Positions 9,000 through 17,714 of a stretch of DNA of 64,000 bases are shown here, one piece after another (the first letter of the stretch is position 1; each line of letters begins with the position of its first letter). The position numbers and the translations under genes were made by a program. Source of the DNA: Ignavibacteria bacterium (GTDB taxonomy: Bacteria > Bacteroidota > Ignavibacteria > Tepidaquicellales > Tepidaquicellaceae); assembly GCA_016704345.1 (NCBI GenBank), contig JADJAH010000009.1, positions 1 to 64,000 on the forward strand, in the 5' to 3' direction. Under the pieces are notes generated by a model, which made no database searches, was not told where the DNA came from, and saw only the letters and a program-made list of their open reading frames with translations.

Positions 9000-10577
9000 T
9001 CATGCAGAAACGCTTTCTGACTTATCCTTCAGTACTAAAAGCATGCAGTATCCGGGTGGAGCAAGGTAGGCATCTGCAGGAGCATGTACTGTGTACACTC
9101 CGCCTGATCCCGGTTCGAAATCCAGTTCTACATACCTCTGATCCATGTTGTTGCCGTGCGTAACGGAACCGAGCTTCATCAGGCATACAGAATCCACAAC
9201 TCTTGCCTGAAGAACTGTAAAGTTGTATGCTTGTCCGTAGGCCATTGATTGAGGGGGGTCGGCAATAACAGGCTGTTCCCCGTCTTCAAGATATCCCGGT
9301 GAATATAATGATAGTCTTCTCTCTGTGTCATCTTCGATGTCACCGCTGTCAGGGATTCTTCCTCCCGCCAGGAGTATCTTCCCGTTTGGCAGAAGCAATC
9401 CTGTTGAATGATACATTCGGGCAATAGGGATCTTTGTGATCTCATTATCTATCCATGTCATGGTATCAGTGTTAAGCAGTTCGGCATATTCAACAGGAAC
9501 GGGAATAGTTTGCCCGTTATCTTCAATCTCCGTATTGCCACCGATGAACAGCAGAGTTCTGTCCGGCAAGAGTATCGCCTGATGGCTCATCCGCGGATAT
9601 TGCATGAATATGCTCTGCCACTGGGGATTAGATGACGGGTCGGTGACATCAATGAAGTCAACTCTTCCAAGCACATTCACGTGCCCCCATATTCCGCCTG
9701 AAATGAGAACTCTTGATCTTGCATTAGTTCCCTTTCTGATCGGATGAAGCAATCCGGCAGAGTGCTCGCTCGGAGATGCGCGTTTTACCTGCGGAGTCCA
9801 GTAAGGTGAGCCGCCGCTTGCGAAGGGATCAAATATTTGCGGGTTGCCTTCTATGTAGTAAGCCGGCGGGTCCAAGTTATCAGGGTAAAAGGCAGTTGTG
9901 GAATAGAATATCTTTCCCTTATTCGGACCAAAAGGAATTACCTGCCCGTCAGGATAGAAGTAACTGATGTCGGGAGGCATAGTTGCTTGAGGATCAATAA
10001 GGGCCGTCCATCCAAAATTGAGATCATATCTCTCGGGTGTTCTGTTTGTTTGCGGTTCCATGTTTGAGTCCAAAGAACCGCTCAGGCCTCCCATTGCAAT
10101 TACCTGACCGGTGTGAAGCATCTTAAGAGTAGGATACCATCTGCCGTCATTCATTATGTGCGGTTCTGTTGTTTCACCCGGAATTTTCCAAGGATCATTG
10201 GGATCCGATGGGTCGTAAATGAACGAATACCTCAGACCGAGTCGCGCGTCTATAGGTTCATACGAGTAAGGGTACGGTCGAGTCAGCTCACCGCCTGCCA
10301 CGAGTATTCTACCATCCGTTAGTGCACAATGTCCTGAGCAGAAAATCTCTGAGGGTTGAATAAGATACTGTGGATTATCATGAACTTTAGGCCACTTTGG
10401 TACAACATCGCTTTTCAACGAAACGGAATTTGTATCGGTTTGGTAAATCCTCGACCAGAATGGATAAGTCCTGCAGTGAAACAATAAAACATTGCCGTCC
10501 TTAAGCAGCACGGCATGAATTCCTGTTACACCTGAGTTTTCAGGTGCGTCTTCCCAGCTTCCTTTAGGTGCGGGCAT
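9000..10577 (-). CDS. Predicted copper-radical oxidase (galactose/glyoxal oxidase-like, kelch propeller + DUF1929)
   Basis: A 525-residue kelch beta-propeller with a C-terminal Ig-like galactose-oxidase domain. Family members use one copper and a Tyr-Cys radical cofactor to oxidise an alcohol or aldehyde and make H2O2. All expected active-site positions are present, in order and well spaced: Cys80 (FCSGHC) and Tyr148 (RWYPT) for the thioether pair, Tyr389-His390 (RMYHST), and His474 in the C-terminal domain (GSVTHGNN). Blades end in DGRILVAGG, TGQVIAMGG, DRTLLFIGG and NGKILLAGG. No signal peptide is visible from the start at MPAPKGSWEDAP, and there is no sorting domain, which is odd for this usually secreted family. 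The substrate is unknown. Confidence 0.8.
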   Translation of the reverse strand: MPAPKGSWEDAPENSGVTGIHAVLLKDGNVLLFHCRTYPFWSRIYQTDTNSVSLKSDVVPKWPKVHDNPQYLIQPSEIFCSGHCALTDGRILVAGGELTRPYPYSYEPIDARLGLRYSFIYDPSDPNDPWKIPGETTEPHIMNDGRWYPTLKMLHTGQVIAMGGLSGSLDSNMEPQTNRTPERYDLNFGWTALIDPQATMPPDISYFYPDGQVIPFGPNKGKIFYSTTAFYPDNLDPPAYYIEGNPQIFDPFASGGSPYWTPQVKRASPSEHSAGLLHPIRKGTNARSRVLISGGIWGHVNVLGRVDFIDVTDPSSNPQWQSIFMQYPRMSHQAILLPDRTLLFIGGNTEIEDNGQTIPVPVEYAELLNTDTMTWIDNEITKIPIARMYHSTGLLLPNGKILLAGGRIPDSGDIEDDTERRLSLYSPGYLEDGEQPVIADPPQSMAYGQAYNFTVLQARVVDSVCLMKLGSVTHGNNMDQRYVELDFEPGSGGVYTVHAPADAYLAPPGYCMLLVLKDKSESVSA

Positions 10578-10843
10578 AAATACCTCCTAAGATTTTAAAG
10601 TTAAAGTATTGGATCTGAATATCTCTAACGAAATCTATTAAACAAATTGAGTAAAAGCATTTTCATCTATCGGCTCAAAGTACCTATTAAATTAAAGTAA
10701 TCCCTTTCAGAAATCAAGACTTACTTTGAATATCAAAACGAAGGAAACGGAGGCTCGTTCTTAGAATCTAAATGGAACAATATTCAGTAAGCGAGAAAAA
10801 TGATCGAATCCATTTATGCAACTTCGCTGACAGTGTTCTCAAT

Positions 10844-11150
10844 TCACCTCACCACCACCATCCTCAATGTCTTCTCAAGCTCACCAGCTTTCAGAGCCTG
10901 CCCTGAGGTTACTCGAAGGGTGTAGAAATAAACCCCGCTCGAAAGATCCTACGCATTGAACTCCACTTCATGCTTACCCGCCGGAATAAAGTCATTTACA
11001 AGTGTCGCAACTTCCCTTCCTGCAATGTCATATACTTTCAACAGAACGAAATTCCTAATTCTTGATTCGTAATTGATTATTGCCTTCGGATTGAAGGGGT
11101 TGGGAAAATTTTGATGCAATCTAAAAGACTGCGGAACAAAGGAAAATTCA
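10844..11150 (-). pseudogene. Orphan, decayed T9SS sorting domain
   Basis: On the minus strand the bases read HQNFPNPFNPKAIINYE, then KVYDIAGREVATLVNDFIPA, an in-frame TAG just before LSSGVYFYTLRVTSGQAL, and end TLRMVVVR with a stop at 10844-10846. The DNA is close to the domain at 7373-7650. No coding sequence precedes it, and it lies upstream of the oxidase gene, so it cannot belong to that gene. The 266 bases between it and the oxidase start (10578-10843) hold nothing I recognise. Confidence 0.65.
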
Positions 11151-11339
11151 TTTTTTGCAGAGAATACTTAATATCGTTTCGCTGATTACCCGTGACTCTT
11201 ATTTAAAGAAGTTTCAAGAACTGCAATTTCTGCCAATCAATTCATAACACTAACAAACCACTGATTTGAGTTAGCTAAGAAGAGCAGGTATTCTGCGTAG
11301 TTTCGAAGCAGAATAGAGTTTCATTGCTGTTTTTCTGCT

Positions 11340-11640
11340 AAACTGCGCAGATGACCTGCGGAAACGGGGGCGCGAGGGACTGCGAACAGCGCGGACGACG
11401 CGAAACGGCGCGGATGACCTGCGAAACGGCGCGGACGACCTGCGAACCGGCGCGGACGATCAGCGAAACAGCGCGGACGACCTGCGAAACAGCGCGGACG
11501 ACCTGCGAAACGGCGCGGATCATCTGCGAAACGGCGCGGACGATCTGCGAAACTCGCGGAAAGACCTGCGAAACGGCACGGATGACCTGCGAAACAGCGG
11601 ACAAGTCAGCGCGGACGATCTGCAACAGCGGGACGACAAA
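11340..11640. repeat. GC-rich 21-bp minisatellite
   Basis: About ten imperfect copies of a 21-bp unit, roughly GCGAAACGGCGCGGACGACC plus T, run from about 11397 to 11620, with more decayed copies at both edges. The unit is a multiple of three, so both strands stay open (for example repeated TARTTCE or AVSQVVR), but I see no start context or domain. Its GC content is far above that of the surrounding DNA. It sits in a gene-free stretch (10578-11779) between the oxidase and preA. Confidence 0.8.
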
Positions 11641-11642
11641 GG

Positions 11643-11700
11643 CGAGGCTTCGTTCAGAATGACAAGAAAAAGGCAGGCTCGTTCAGAATGACAAGAAAAA
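11643..11700. repeat. 29-bp direct repeat, two copies
   Basis: The segments 11645-11671 and 11674-11700 are nearly the same (core CGTTCAGAATGACAAGAAAA). A related segment, CTTCGCTCAGGATGACAAG, occurs at about 24326-24344. It appears to be a short dispersed intergenic repeat next to the minisatellite. No function can be seen. Confidence 0.55.
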
Positions 11701-11779
11701 AGAGTATTTACTTGTATTACTGCTATAGGTCAGTCTTGAGGAAATCTGAATTGCAGCAAAAAAATTAACTGTCTAAACT

Positions 11780-13108
11780 TCATTTCATCTTCCTAAGCGC
11801 TTTCTCAATTTCTGTAACTCTATGACTCAATCCCCCTGCAAGCGGATCATCAAAAGTCTTGGGGATATTCCCGGATGCTGTTCTGTCTTTCCATGATTCG
11901 AATCCGGTATTGCTCTTTGACTCTACCATCGTTATACAACCTTCAACCGGACAGACAAGTGAACACAAATTGCAGCCGACACAATTCTCTTCGATAATAA
12001 AAGGAACACGGGAACCGTTAGAGCCGATGCCGATTGCCTGATGAGCTCCGTCTTCACATGCTGCATAACAAAGCATACAACCGATACATTTCTTGTTGTC
12101 TATCTCCGCAATGACATTGTAATTCAGATTGAGATCTTCCCATGCAACGGTATTCTTCAGTGCCTTTCCTACCATGTCACTTACATTGGCAAAGCCTTTG
12201 CTGTCCATGTAATCAGACAATCCTGAAGTCAATCTCCTTATTATGCCGAATCCATAATGCATCACTGCTGTGCAGACCTGAACCGTCGATGCTCCCATCA
12301 AAATAAATTCAACGGCATCGCGCCAGTTTGACACTCCGCCAATACCTGAGACAGGTAGTCCGATGTATGGACTCTGTGCACAGTTGCGCACCATGTTCAG
12401 AGCAATAGGCTTAACTGCCGGACCGCAATATCCGCCGTTAGTACCTTTGCCGTCAACAACAGGGTACGGCGTGAAATTATCTATATCAACTCCCATGATG
12501 CTTTGGAATGTGTTTATAAGTGAGATCGCATTTCCGCCGCCTTCCTTTGCGGCAATGGCAGAGTCGGTTATGTCAGTAACGTTTGGTGTGAGCTTTACTA
12601 TTACCGGCTTTGTTGCAACTTCCATTACCCAGGAGACAATAAGCTTCAGCACATCCGGTTCTTGTCCTACAGCAGAGCCCATTCCCCTTTCGCACATACC
12701 GTGCGGACAACCGAAGTTAAGCTCAAGCCCGTCTGCTCCTGCATTCTCGGCATCCTTCACAACACGATGCCATTCTTCTCTTGTATCTACCATCAGCGAA
12801 GCAATGACCGGATTCTCAGGAAAATATTTTTTTACTTCTTCAAGTTCTTTCAGATTATGGCTGAGCGGACGATCAGAAATGAGTTCGATATTGCTGAACC
12901 CCATCATTCTTGTATCGCCAAAGTCAATTCCCGCATAGCGGCTGGAAGAATTTACTACAGGCAAGCCCATTGTTTTCCACACTGCGCCTCCCCATCCTGC
13001 ATCGAATGCTTTCATGATCTGATAGCCGGAGTTTGTAGGCGGTCCGGAAGCCAGCCAGAATGGGTTTGGAGACTTTATCCCCGCAAAATTTATCTTAAGA
13101 TCTGCCAT
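11780..13108 (-). CDS. preA: NAD-dependent dihydropyrimidine dehydrogenase subunit PreA
   Basis: The catalytic FMN subunit that reduces uracil and thymine to dihydro forms in the reductive pyrimidine pathway. Residues 1 to about 310 form a dihydroorotate-dehydrogenase-like TIM barrel (NPFWLASGPPTNSG, LELNFGCPHGMCERGMGSA with the catalytic Cys, GIGGVSNWRDAVEFILMGAS). A C-terminal ferredoxin domain has two 4Fe-4S sets, CIGCMLCYAACEDG and CVGCNLCSLVCPVEGC. The length of 442 residues is slightly above E. coli PreA. The gene starts 3 bases after the preT stop, so the two are co-transcribed. A beta-ureidopropionase lies just upstream of preT on the same strand. Confidence 0.93.
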   Translation of the reverse strand: MADLKINFAGIKSPNPFWLASGPPTNSGYQIMKAFDAGWGGAVWKTMGLPVVNSSSRYAGIDFGDTRMMGFSNIELISDRPLSHNLKELEEVKKYFPENPVIASLMVDTREEWHRVVKDAENAGADGLELNFGCPHGMCERGMGSAVGQEPDVLKLIVSWVMEVATKPVIVKLTPNVTDITDSAIAAKEGGGNAISLINTFQSIMGVDIDNFTPYPVVDGKGTNGGYCGPAVKPIALNMVRNCAQSPYIGLPVSGIGGVSNWRDAVEFILMGASTVQVCTAVMHYGFGIIRRLTSGLSDYMDSKGFANVSDMVGKALKNTVAWEDLNLNYNVIAEIDNKKCIGCMLCYAACEDGAHQAIGIGSNGSRVPFIIEENCVGCNLCSLVCPVEGCITMVESKSNTGFESWKDRTASGNIPKTFDDPLAGGLSHRVTEIEKALRKMK

Positions 13109-13111
13109 AAA

Positions 13112-14449
13112 TTATTGATTCATTTCTTTGCTCAGGAATTTGTGAATGCCTTCAGCAGCCATGACAGCTTCCGCTACAGCATTTACAATCTCGGAGCCGC
13201 CGTTAATAACATCACCGGCAATAAAATATTTTGTATTGACTGCACGGAATGATTCGCTGTCAATGATTGTCTTACCGTTTGCATCAAATTCAAATCCGTC
13301 TATGATATCCAGCAATACGTTTTGCTTCTCCTGTCCTGTTGCTTTGATAACCATATCACATTCAATCGTAAAAATTTCATCTTTCTTTACTATCACTTTA
13401 CCGTCAACAACTTCAGTCGGTGCAAGTCTTATAGCTTCAACCATTCCATTTCCCAAAATCTCAACAGGCATTGTATTAAAGAGAGGTTCCACGCAAACTT
13501 TCTTAGCCAGCTCATACTCAAATCCGTATGCAGGCATGTCTGCTCTCGATCTTCTGTACGAAAGCCAGACTCTCTCGGCTCCCATCCTCGCCGCCTCTGA
13601 AGCCGCGTCCATGGCTGTATTACCTCCGCCTATCACAACAACCTTCCTGCCTGAATTTGCCAGATACTTCTTGATCTTAACATCTTCAATATATTCAACC
13701 GCTCCGATACAATTCTCAAGATCCTCACCCTTGATGTTCATTGAAACAGTCTCACCAAGTCCGATGCCAATGAAGATAGCATCATATTCATTCTCAAGCT
13801 TTTTGAACTGCTCATATTTTGAAACAGGTGAATTATATTTGATAACGAAGCCAAGCTGCTTCTGAAGAAATTCAGCTTCCCTTACAGCTTCTTCGTTGGT
13901 TATCTTGTAAGGGGCAACTCCATGCAGCGTGAGACCTGTCGGACAATTCTTTGCCTCATAGATATCCACTTCATATCCGTATCTTCTCAACTCACAAGCA
14001 CAGGAAATCCCTGCGGGTCCTGCGCCGATTATTGCAACTCGCTTTTTGTTTAACTCACCGGGCTTAAAGAGTGCAATCTCATTCTCAATAACATAAGTTG
14101 CAGCATGGCTTTGAAGTCTGCCTATCTCAATAGGTTTCTCATTTACATGATTAAAAACACAGGCACCTTCGCAAAGCACATCTACAGGACAAACCTTTCC
14201 GCAAGCGTTGCCGAAGTAATTTGATTCGTAGATCGTTCGCGCAGAGCCTGTAAGATTTCCTGTGCTGATCTGTCTGATAAATAATGGAATATCTATGCGG
14301 GTCGGACAAGCCTTTATGCATGGTGCATCAAAACAGAACAAGCATCTTGAACTTTCCACCATTGCTTGTGTCTGATCCATTGGCGGATTGATCGGAGCGA
14401 AATTCTTCTCAAACTCCTGCTCGTTAAGCGGCTTCCTGAAATCAGACAT
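13112..14449 (-). CDS. preT: Dihydropyrimidine dehydrogenase NADH subunit PreT (GltD-like)
   Basis: A flavoprotein partner that passes electrons from NADH to PreA. The N-terminal Fe-S domain has CLFCFDAPCIKACPTRIDIP and CGKVCPVDVLCEGAC, as in glutamate-synthase small subunits. The FAD Rossmann motif is VAIIGAGPAGISCA near residue 145, the NAD motif is VVVIGGGNTAMDAA near residue 270, and the C-terminal FAD motif is YFIAGDVINGGS. It is 445 residues long, normal for the family. The start at MSDFRKPLNEQEF is well placed. Downstream preA is 3 bases away. The upstream intergenic stretch carries inverted 7-bp repeats. Confidence 0.92.
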   Translation of the reverse strand: MSDFRKPLNEQEFEKNFAPINPPMDQTQAMVESSRCLFCFDAPCIKACPTRIDIPLFIRQISTGNLTGSARTIYESNYFGNACGKVCPVDVLCEGACVFNHVNEKPIEIGRLQSHAATYVIENEIALFKPGELNKKRVAIIGAGPAGISCACELRRYGYEVDIYEAKNCPTGLTLHGVAPYKITNEEAVREAEFLQKQLGFVIKYNSPVSKYEQFKKLENEYDAIFIGIGLGETVSMNIKGEDLENCIGAVEYIEDVKIKKYLANSGRKVVVIGGGNTAMDAASEAARMGAERVWLSYRRSRADMPAYGFEYELAKKVCVEPLFNTMPVEILGNGMVEAIRLAPTEVVDGKVIVKKDEIFTIECDMVIKATGQEKQNVLLDIIDGFEFDANGKTIIDSESFRAVNTKYFIAGDVINGGSEIVNAVAEAVMAAEGIHKFLSKEMNQ

Positions 14450-14455
14450 AATAAA

Positions 14456-14687
14456 TGTAAAATGGAAAATGGAAAATGGAAAGTTTGCTTCTATAATAAA
14501 ACAGTTGCCCTGTCAATGAATGAGAATTTTCAAATTCAAGTTTTAGATTTAAAAACATTTCTTGTTAAATTTTTCTTTCTGTATTAAACAATTATAAAAC
14601 AGCATTTTCCATTTTCAATTTTCCCACTTTCCACCTTCACTTTCCACTTTCCACTTTCCATTTTCCATTTTCCACTTTCCACCTTCA
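14456..14687. repeat. Pair of inverted heptad arrays (TGGAAAA / TTTTCCA) around a short spacer
   Basis: At 14456-14482 there are about three copies of a 7-bp AAAATGG-type unit. At about 14603-14687 there are about ten copies in the opposite orientation (CTTTCCA/TTTTCCA). The 120 bases between show no gene. RNA from this region could fold back. The same kind of array occurs near 40.05, 40.66, 41.7 and 43.33 kb. Confidence 0.75.
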
Positions 14688-15551
14688 AAGTTCGGTAATT
14701 TTCCCATAAGATTCCGGTCTGCGGTCGCGGAAGAACTGCCATGTTTTTCTTACATCTTCAATCATGTCCAGATCGAAATCTGAAACAAGCAATTCGTCAT
14801 TATCTTCAGATGCCTGCGCAAAGATCTGCCCGCGCGGATCAACGAAGTAAGATGAGCCGTAAAACCTGCCGATGTTCCAAGGCTTTTCTGTGCCAACTCT
14901 GTTTATACATCCCATGAAGTAACCGTTTGCGGCGGCATGAGCCGGTTGTTCAAGCTTCCAGAGATATTGAGAAAGACCTTCAACTGTTGCTGAAGGATTA
15001 TAAACTATCTCGGCTCCGTTGAGTCCGAGTATTCTTGCGCCTTCCGGGAAATGCCTGTCGTAGCAGATGTAAACACCAACTTTGCAGTACTTCGTTTGAA
15101 ATACCGGATATCCGAGATTTCCCGGCCGAAAGAAAAACTTTTCCCAAAAGCCGGAGGTATGCGGTATATGATTCTTTCTGTACTTGCCAAGCACAGACCC
15201 GTCCGCATCTATGACCACTGCCGTATTATAGAGCACACCGGCCTGTTCTTTTTCAAAAACCGGGACAATCATCACCATAGAAAACTTCTTAGCATATTCT
15301 CTCATCCTTTCAACTGTCGGACCCGGGACAGGTTCAGCCGCATCATACCACTCGGCGCTTTGTCCGGGACAAAAATACGGCGTGCTGAAAATTTCCTGAA
15401 GGCAAAGTATCTGAACACCTCTTTCTCCCGCTTCTTCGATGTACGGTATGTGTTTCCGGATCATTGCTTCCTTAATGTCGTGAATGCCGGCATCTCCCTC
15501 ACTCAGAGGAGCGCTCATTTGTATCAGACCTGATCTTATTATTCTTGGCAT
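14685..15551 (-). CDS. Beta-ureidopropionase (N-carbamoyl-beta-alanine amidohydrolase), nitrilase superfamily
   Basis: A 288-residue carbon-nitrogen hydrolase. Its likely reaction is hydrolysis of N-carbamoyl-beta-alanine (or the 2-methyl analogue) to the beta-amino acid, CO2 and ammonia, the last step of reductive pyrimidine breakdown. The Glu-Lys-Cys triad is visible: Glu53 (LCLQEIF), Lys126 (KYRKNHIPH) and Cys163 (YICYDRHFPEGAR). The HxPHTxGFxEKFFFRPG and CYDRHFPEG regions fit ureidopropionase better than other nitrilases. It is on the same strand as preT-preA, about 235 bases upstream. Dihydropyrimidinase, which should act between them, is not in the window. Confidence 0.88.
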   Translation of the reverse strand: MPRIIRSGLIQMSAPLSEGDAGIHDIKEAMIRKHIPYIEEAGERGVQILCLQEIFSTPYFCPGQSAEWYDAAEPVPGPTVERMREYAKKFSMVMIVPVFEKEQAGVLYNTAVVIDADGSVLGKYRKNHIPHTSGFWEKFFFRPGNLGYPVFQTKYCKVGVYICYDRHFPEGARILGLNGAEIVYNPSATVEGLSQYLWKLEQPAHAAANGYFMGCINRVGTEKPWNIGRFYGSSYFVDPRGQIFAQASEDNDELLVSDFDLDMIEDVRKTWQFFRDRRPESYGKITEL

Positions 15552-15680
15552 TTGTGAAGATGATTATCTAATGATTGATCATGTGAAAAGAATATGGTAA
15601 CAAACTTGGAAATTCGGATTTGATTGTCAATGATTTATTGAGGTTGAGTGCCTTGCCTCCCGGCGTCTGCTCAGTTGATG

Positions 15681-17471
15681 TCACTTCAAGAGCATGAGCT
15701 TCTTTGTATCCACCAATTGACCGTTCACGATAAGCGAATAGAAATAAGCTCCGCTGGAAAGAGCTGTAGAGGTGAAATCTCTTGTGAAGTCCTTAACTCC
15801 TGCCGAAAAAATCTGATCCTTCACAATTGTTTCTACAAGCCTGCCGCGCATGTCATAGATCAGGAGACTTACTATGGCCGCTCTAGTCAAAGTGAATCTG
15901 AAAGTTGTAGAAGGATTAAAAGGATTTGGAAAATTCTGACCGAGAATGAAATCAGATGGATTATTAGTTCCGGTTATGAATGCAAGCTGGACTGCAGACC
16001 ATGCATTGACAACTCCATATCCCATTTGATTATTTGGGGAAGTACTATTGCTTGCTGTATTTCTTAGAATCTCCTTAACCTGCAAGGGTGAGAGATTTCC
16101 GTTGGACGACAGTATCATAGCGCATACGCCTGCGACTATTGGGCATGCAAGCGAAGTTCCTACATTGGCATTAAGATAACCTGCACCACCGGCGCCGGGT
16201 CTTGCAGTGTAATTATTAACGCCGAGCGCCATCACATCCGGCTTAATTCTTCCGTCAATTGTGGGGCCAACAGATGAAAAAAATGCTCTTTGCCTGGCAT
16301 TGGTAATGGCTCCAACCGTAATCACATTGAAAGCATCCGCCGGTGCATTGAGTGTATTATGAGAAGAATTAGAACCATCATTTCCGGCTGATGTAACAAC
16401 TACTATACCTTTACTAACGGCAATGTCTGCAGCTTTGGTTATAAGTGCAGTATTTCCGTCCATTGACTGCCATGTATATGATTGATGCGGAGGATTGAAA
16501 TCAAGATAGCCGAGTGAGCTTGTGATTATGTCAGCTCCAAGACTGTCAGCCCACTCTGCGGCGGCAATCCAGTTGTCTTCTTCCAAAGGTGTTTCGCTTT
16601 CCGTATTCTCTGTTTTTGCAAGAATATACTGAGCATCGAATGCAGGGGAGACAAGATTGCCGGGATCATAACCTGCGATAAGTGAAAGCGTCAATGTTCC
16701 GTGAGCTCCGGTGCCCATTCTTCCGTTACCGTTTGCAACGATAGTATCACCGTTCACAAAGTCATAAGACCTGATTCCTGAATTACGAATTCTGTAAAAG
16801 CAAAAGTGTTCGAGATTATCGAAGCCCGCATCGAATGAAGCAATTAAAATATTCTTGCCTGTGAATCCCTGGTCGTGAGCAGTTGGAATATTAATTAAGT
16901 TTGACTGATTCAGTGAAGGACCGTAATTGAGCCCGAGTGGATCATCTGTTTCTGTAACTTCGTTTCCCGTGAAATTATCTTCATCAATTGCCTGAACACC
17001 TTTGTATCTGATCACAAGATCTATTTTACTGACGAAATCCAATCCCGATATTACTCCAATCTGATAATTGTCAGCAAAGCAAGAAACCGCATTGAACCAT
17101 CTCGATCTGTGCCTGATTGTTGCTCCCGTTTCAGAAATTGCTCTTACATAATTTTCAGAGACGCAAACATCTGATTCATCTGCAATCTTGCTTTGACCTG
17201 CCTTCTTGCTTCTTCTTTCCAATGACCTGTCCGAGATTGCAAACTTGTTGTATGAAGAATTCTTATCGGTAAAATAAATCCAGATTAATTTCTTGCTGTT
17301 TGGAGGTGTCAGGTTAATTTCTTCAAGAACGGGCGGGGTTACAATTGCTTTGCCTGTTCCGGAAGAACCTGATTTGAAGCCGGTAGTTGTTGCATAGATC
17401 AATAGTAGAAGAAGAACGCAAACTGCCGGGAATATTTTGGGACAATGTTTCAACTGTTTTTGCTTTGACAA
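15681..17471 (-). CDS. T9SS-exported subtilisin-like serine protease (S8)
   Basis: A 596-residue exported protease. A hydrophobic N-terminal segment (residues 15-30) acts as signal peptide. Residues 60-160 form the prodomain-like region common to this subfamily (WIYFTDK, RSLERRS, RSRWFNAVS). The catalytic domain has Asp214 (ASFDAGFD), His257 (GAHGTLTLS), the oxyanion Asn364 (TSAGNDG) and Ser440 (VGTSLACPIVAG). The C-terminal 80 residues are a T9SS sorting domain (GQNFPNPFNPSTTFRFT, LLIYDMRGRLVET, SSGAYFYSLIV...KKLMLLK). Two close paralogues lie at 24.6-28.5 kb. The substrate is unknown; surface or extracellular protein breakdown is likely. Confidence 0.92.
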   Translation of the reverse strand: MSKQKQLKHCPKIFPAVCVLLLLLIYATTTGFKSGSSGTGKAIVTPPVLEEINLTPPNSKKLIWIYFTDKNSSYNKFAISDRSLERRSKKAGQSKIADESDVCVSENYVRAISETGATIRHRSRWFNAVSCFADNYQIGVISGLDFVSKIDLVIRYKGVQAIDEDNFTGNEVTETDDPLGLNYGPSLNQSNLINIPTAHDQGFTGKNILIASFDAGFDNLEHFCFYRIRNSGIRSYDFVNGDTIVANGNGRMGTGAHGTLTLSLIAGYDPGNLVSPAFDAQYILAKTENTESETPLEEDNWIAAAEWADSLGADIITSSLGYLDFNPPHQSYTWQSMDGNTALITKAADIAVSKGIVVVTSAGNDGSNSSHNTLNAPADAFNVITVGAITNARQRAFFSSVGPTIDGRIKPDVMALGVNNYTARPGAGGAGYLNANVGTSLACPIVAGVCAMILSSNGNLSPLQVKEILRNTASNSTSPNNQMGYGVVNAWSAVQLAFITGTNNPSDFILGQNFPNPFNPSTTFRFTLTRAAIVSLLIYDMRGRLVETIVKDQIFSAGVKDFTRDFTSTALSSGAYFYSLIVNGQLVDTKKLMLLK

Positions 17472-17635
17472 AATTGAGCAATTCGGATTTAAATATCAAG
17501 ATATGATTAGTTGAAAATTCGAGGGTGGAAATGATGTTGGTTGACAAGAGTAAAATAGAACTTAGCACCTGATTAATATTGATCTGCCGGCACTTGTCAA
17601 AGGCTGATTATCACTTTCAGAAAACTTTGCTGTCT

Positions 17636-17704
17636 CCGCAGAGTTACCCGCCGCCTATAAATTATAATAAACAATTGCTATATTTCCCGGCGGGAACTCT
17701 GCGG
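17636..17704. repeat. REP-like palindrome, 5' of RAYT copy 1
   Basis: The left arm CCGCAGAGTTACCCGCCG (17636-17653) pairs with the right arm CGGCGGGAACTCTGCGG (17688-17704) around a 34-base AT-rich loop, with one bulged A. The right arm ends 10 bases before the RAYT start. As a unit it is the reverse complement of the palindrome on the other side (18279-18347), so the transposase gene sits between inverted REP-type hairpins. Confidence 0.85.
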
Positions 17705-17714
17705 GAAAAAGGAT

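Noticed and set aside
11338..11662. Repeat proteins on either strand of the minisatellite
   Set aside because: Both strands are equally open, with no start context, signal peptide or known repeat family. A DNA repeat explains it better.
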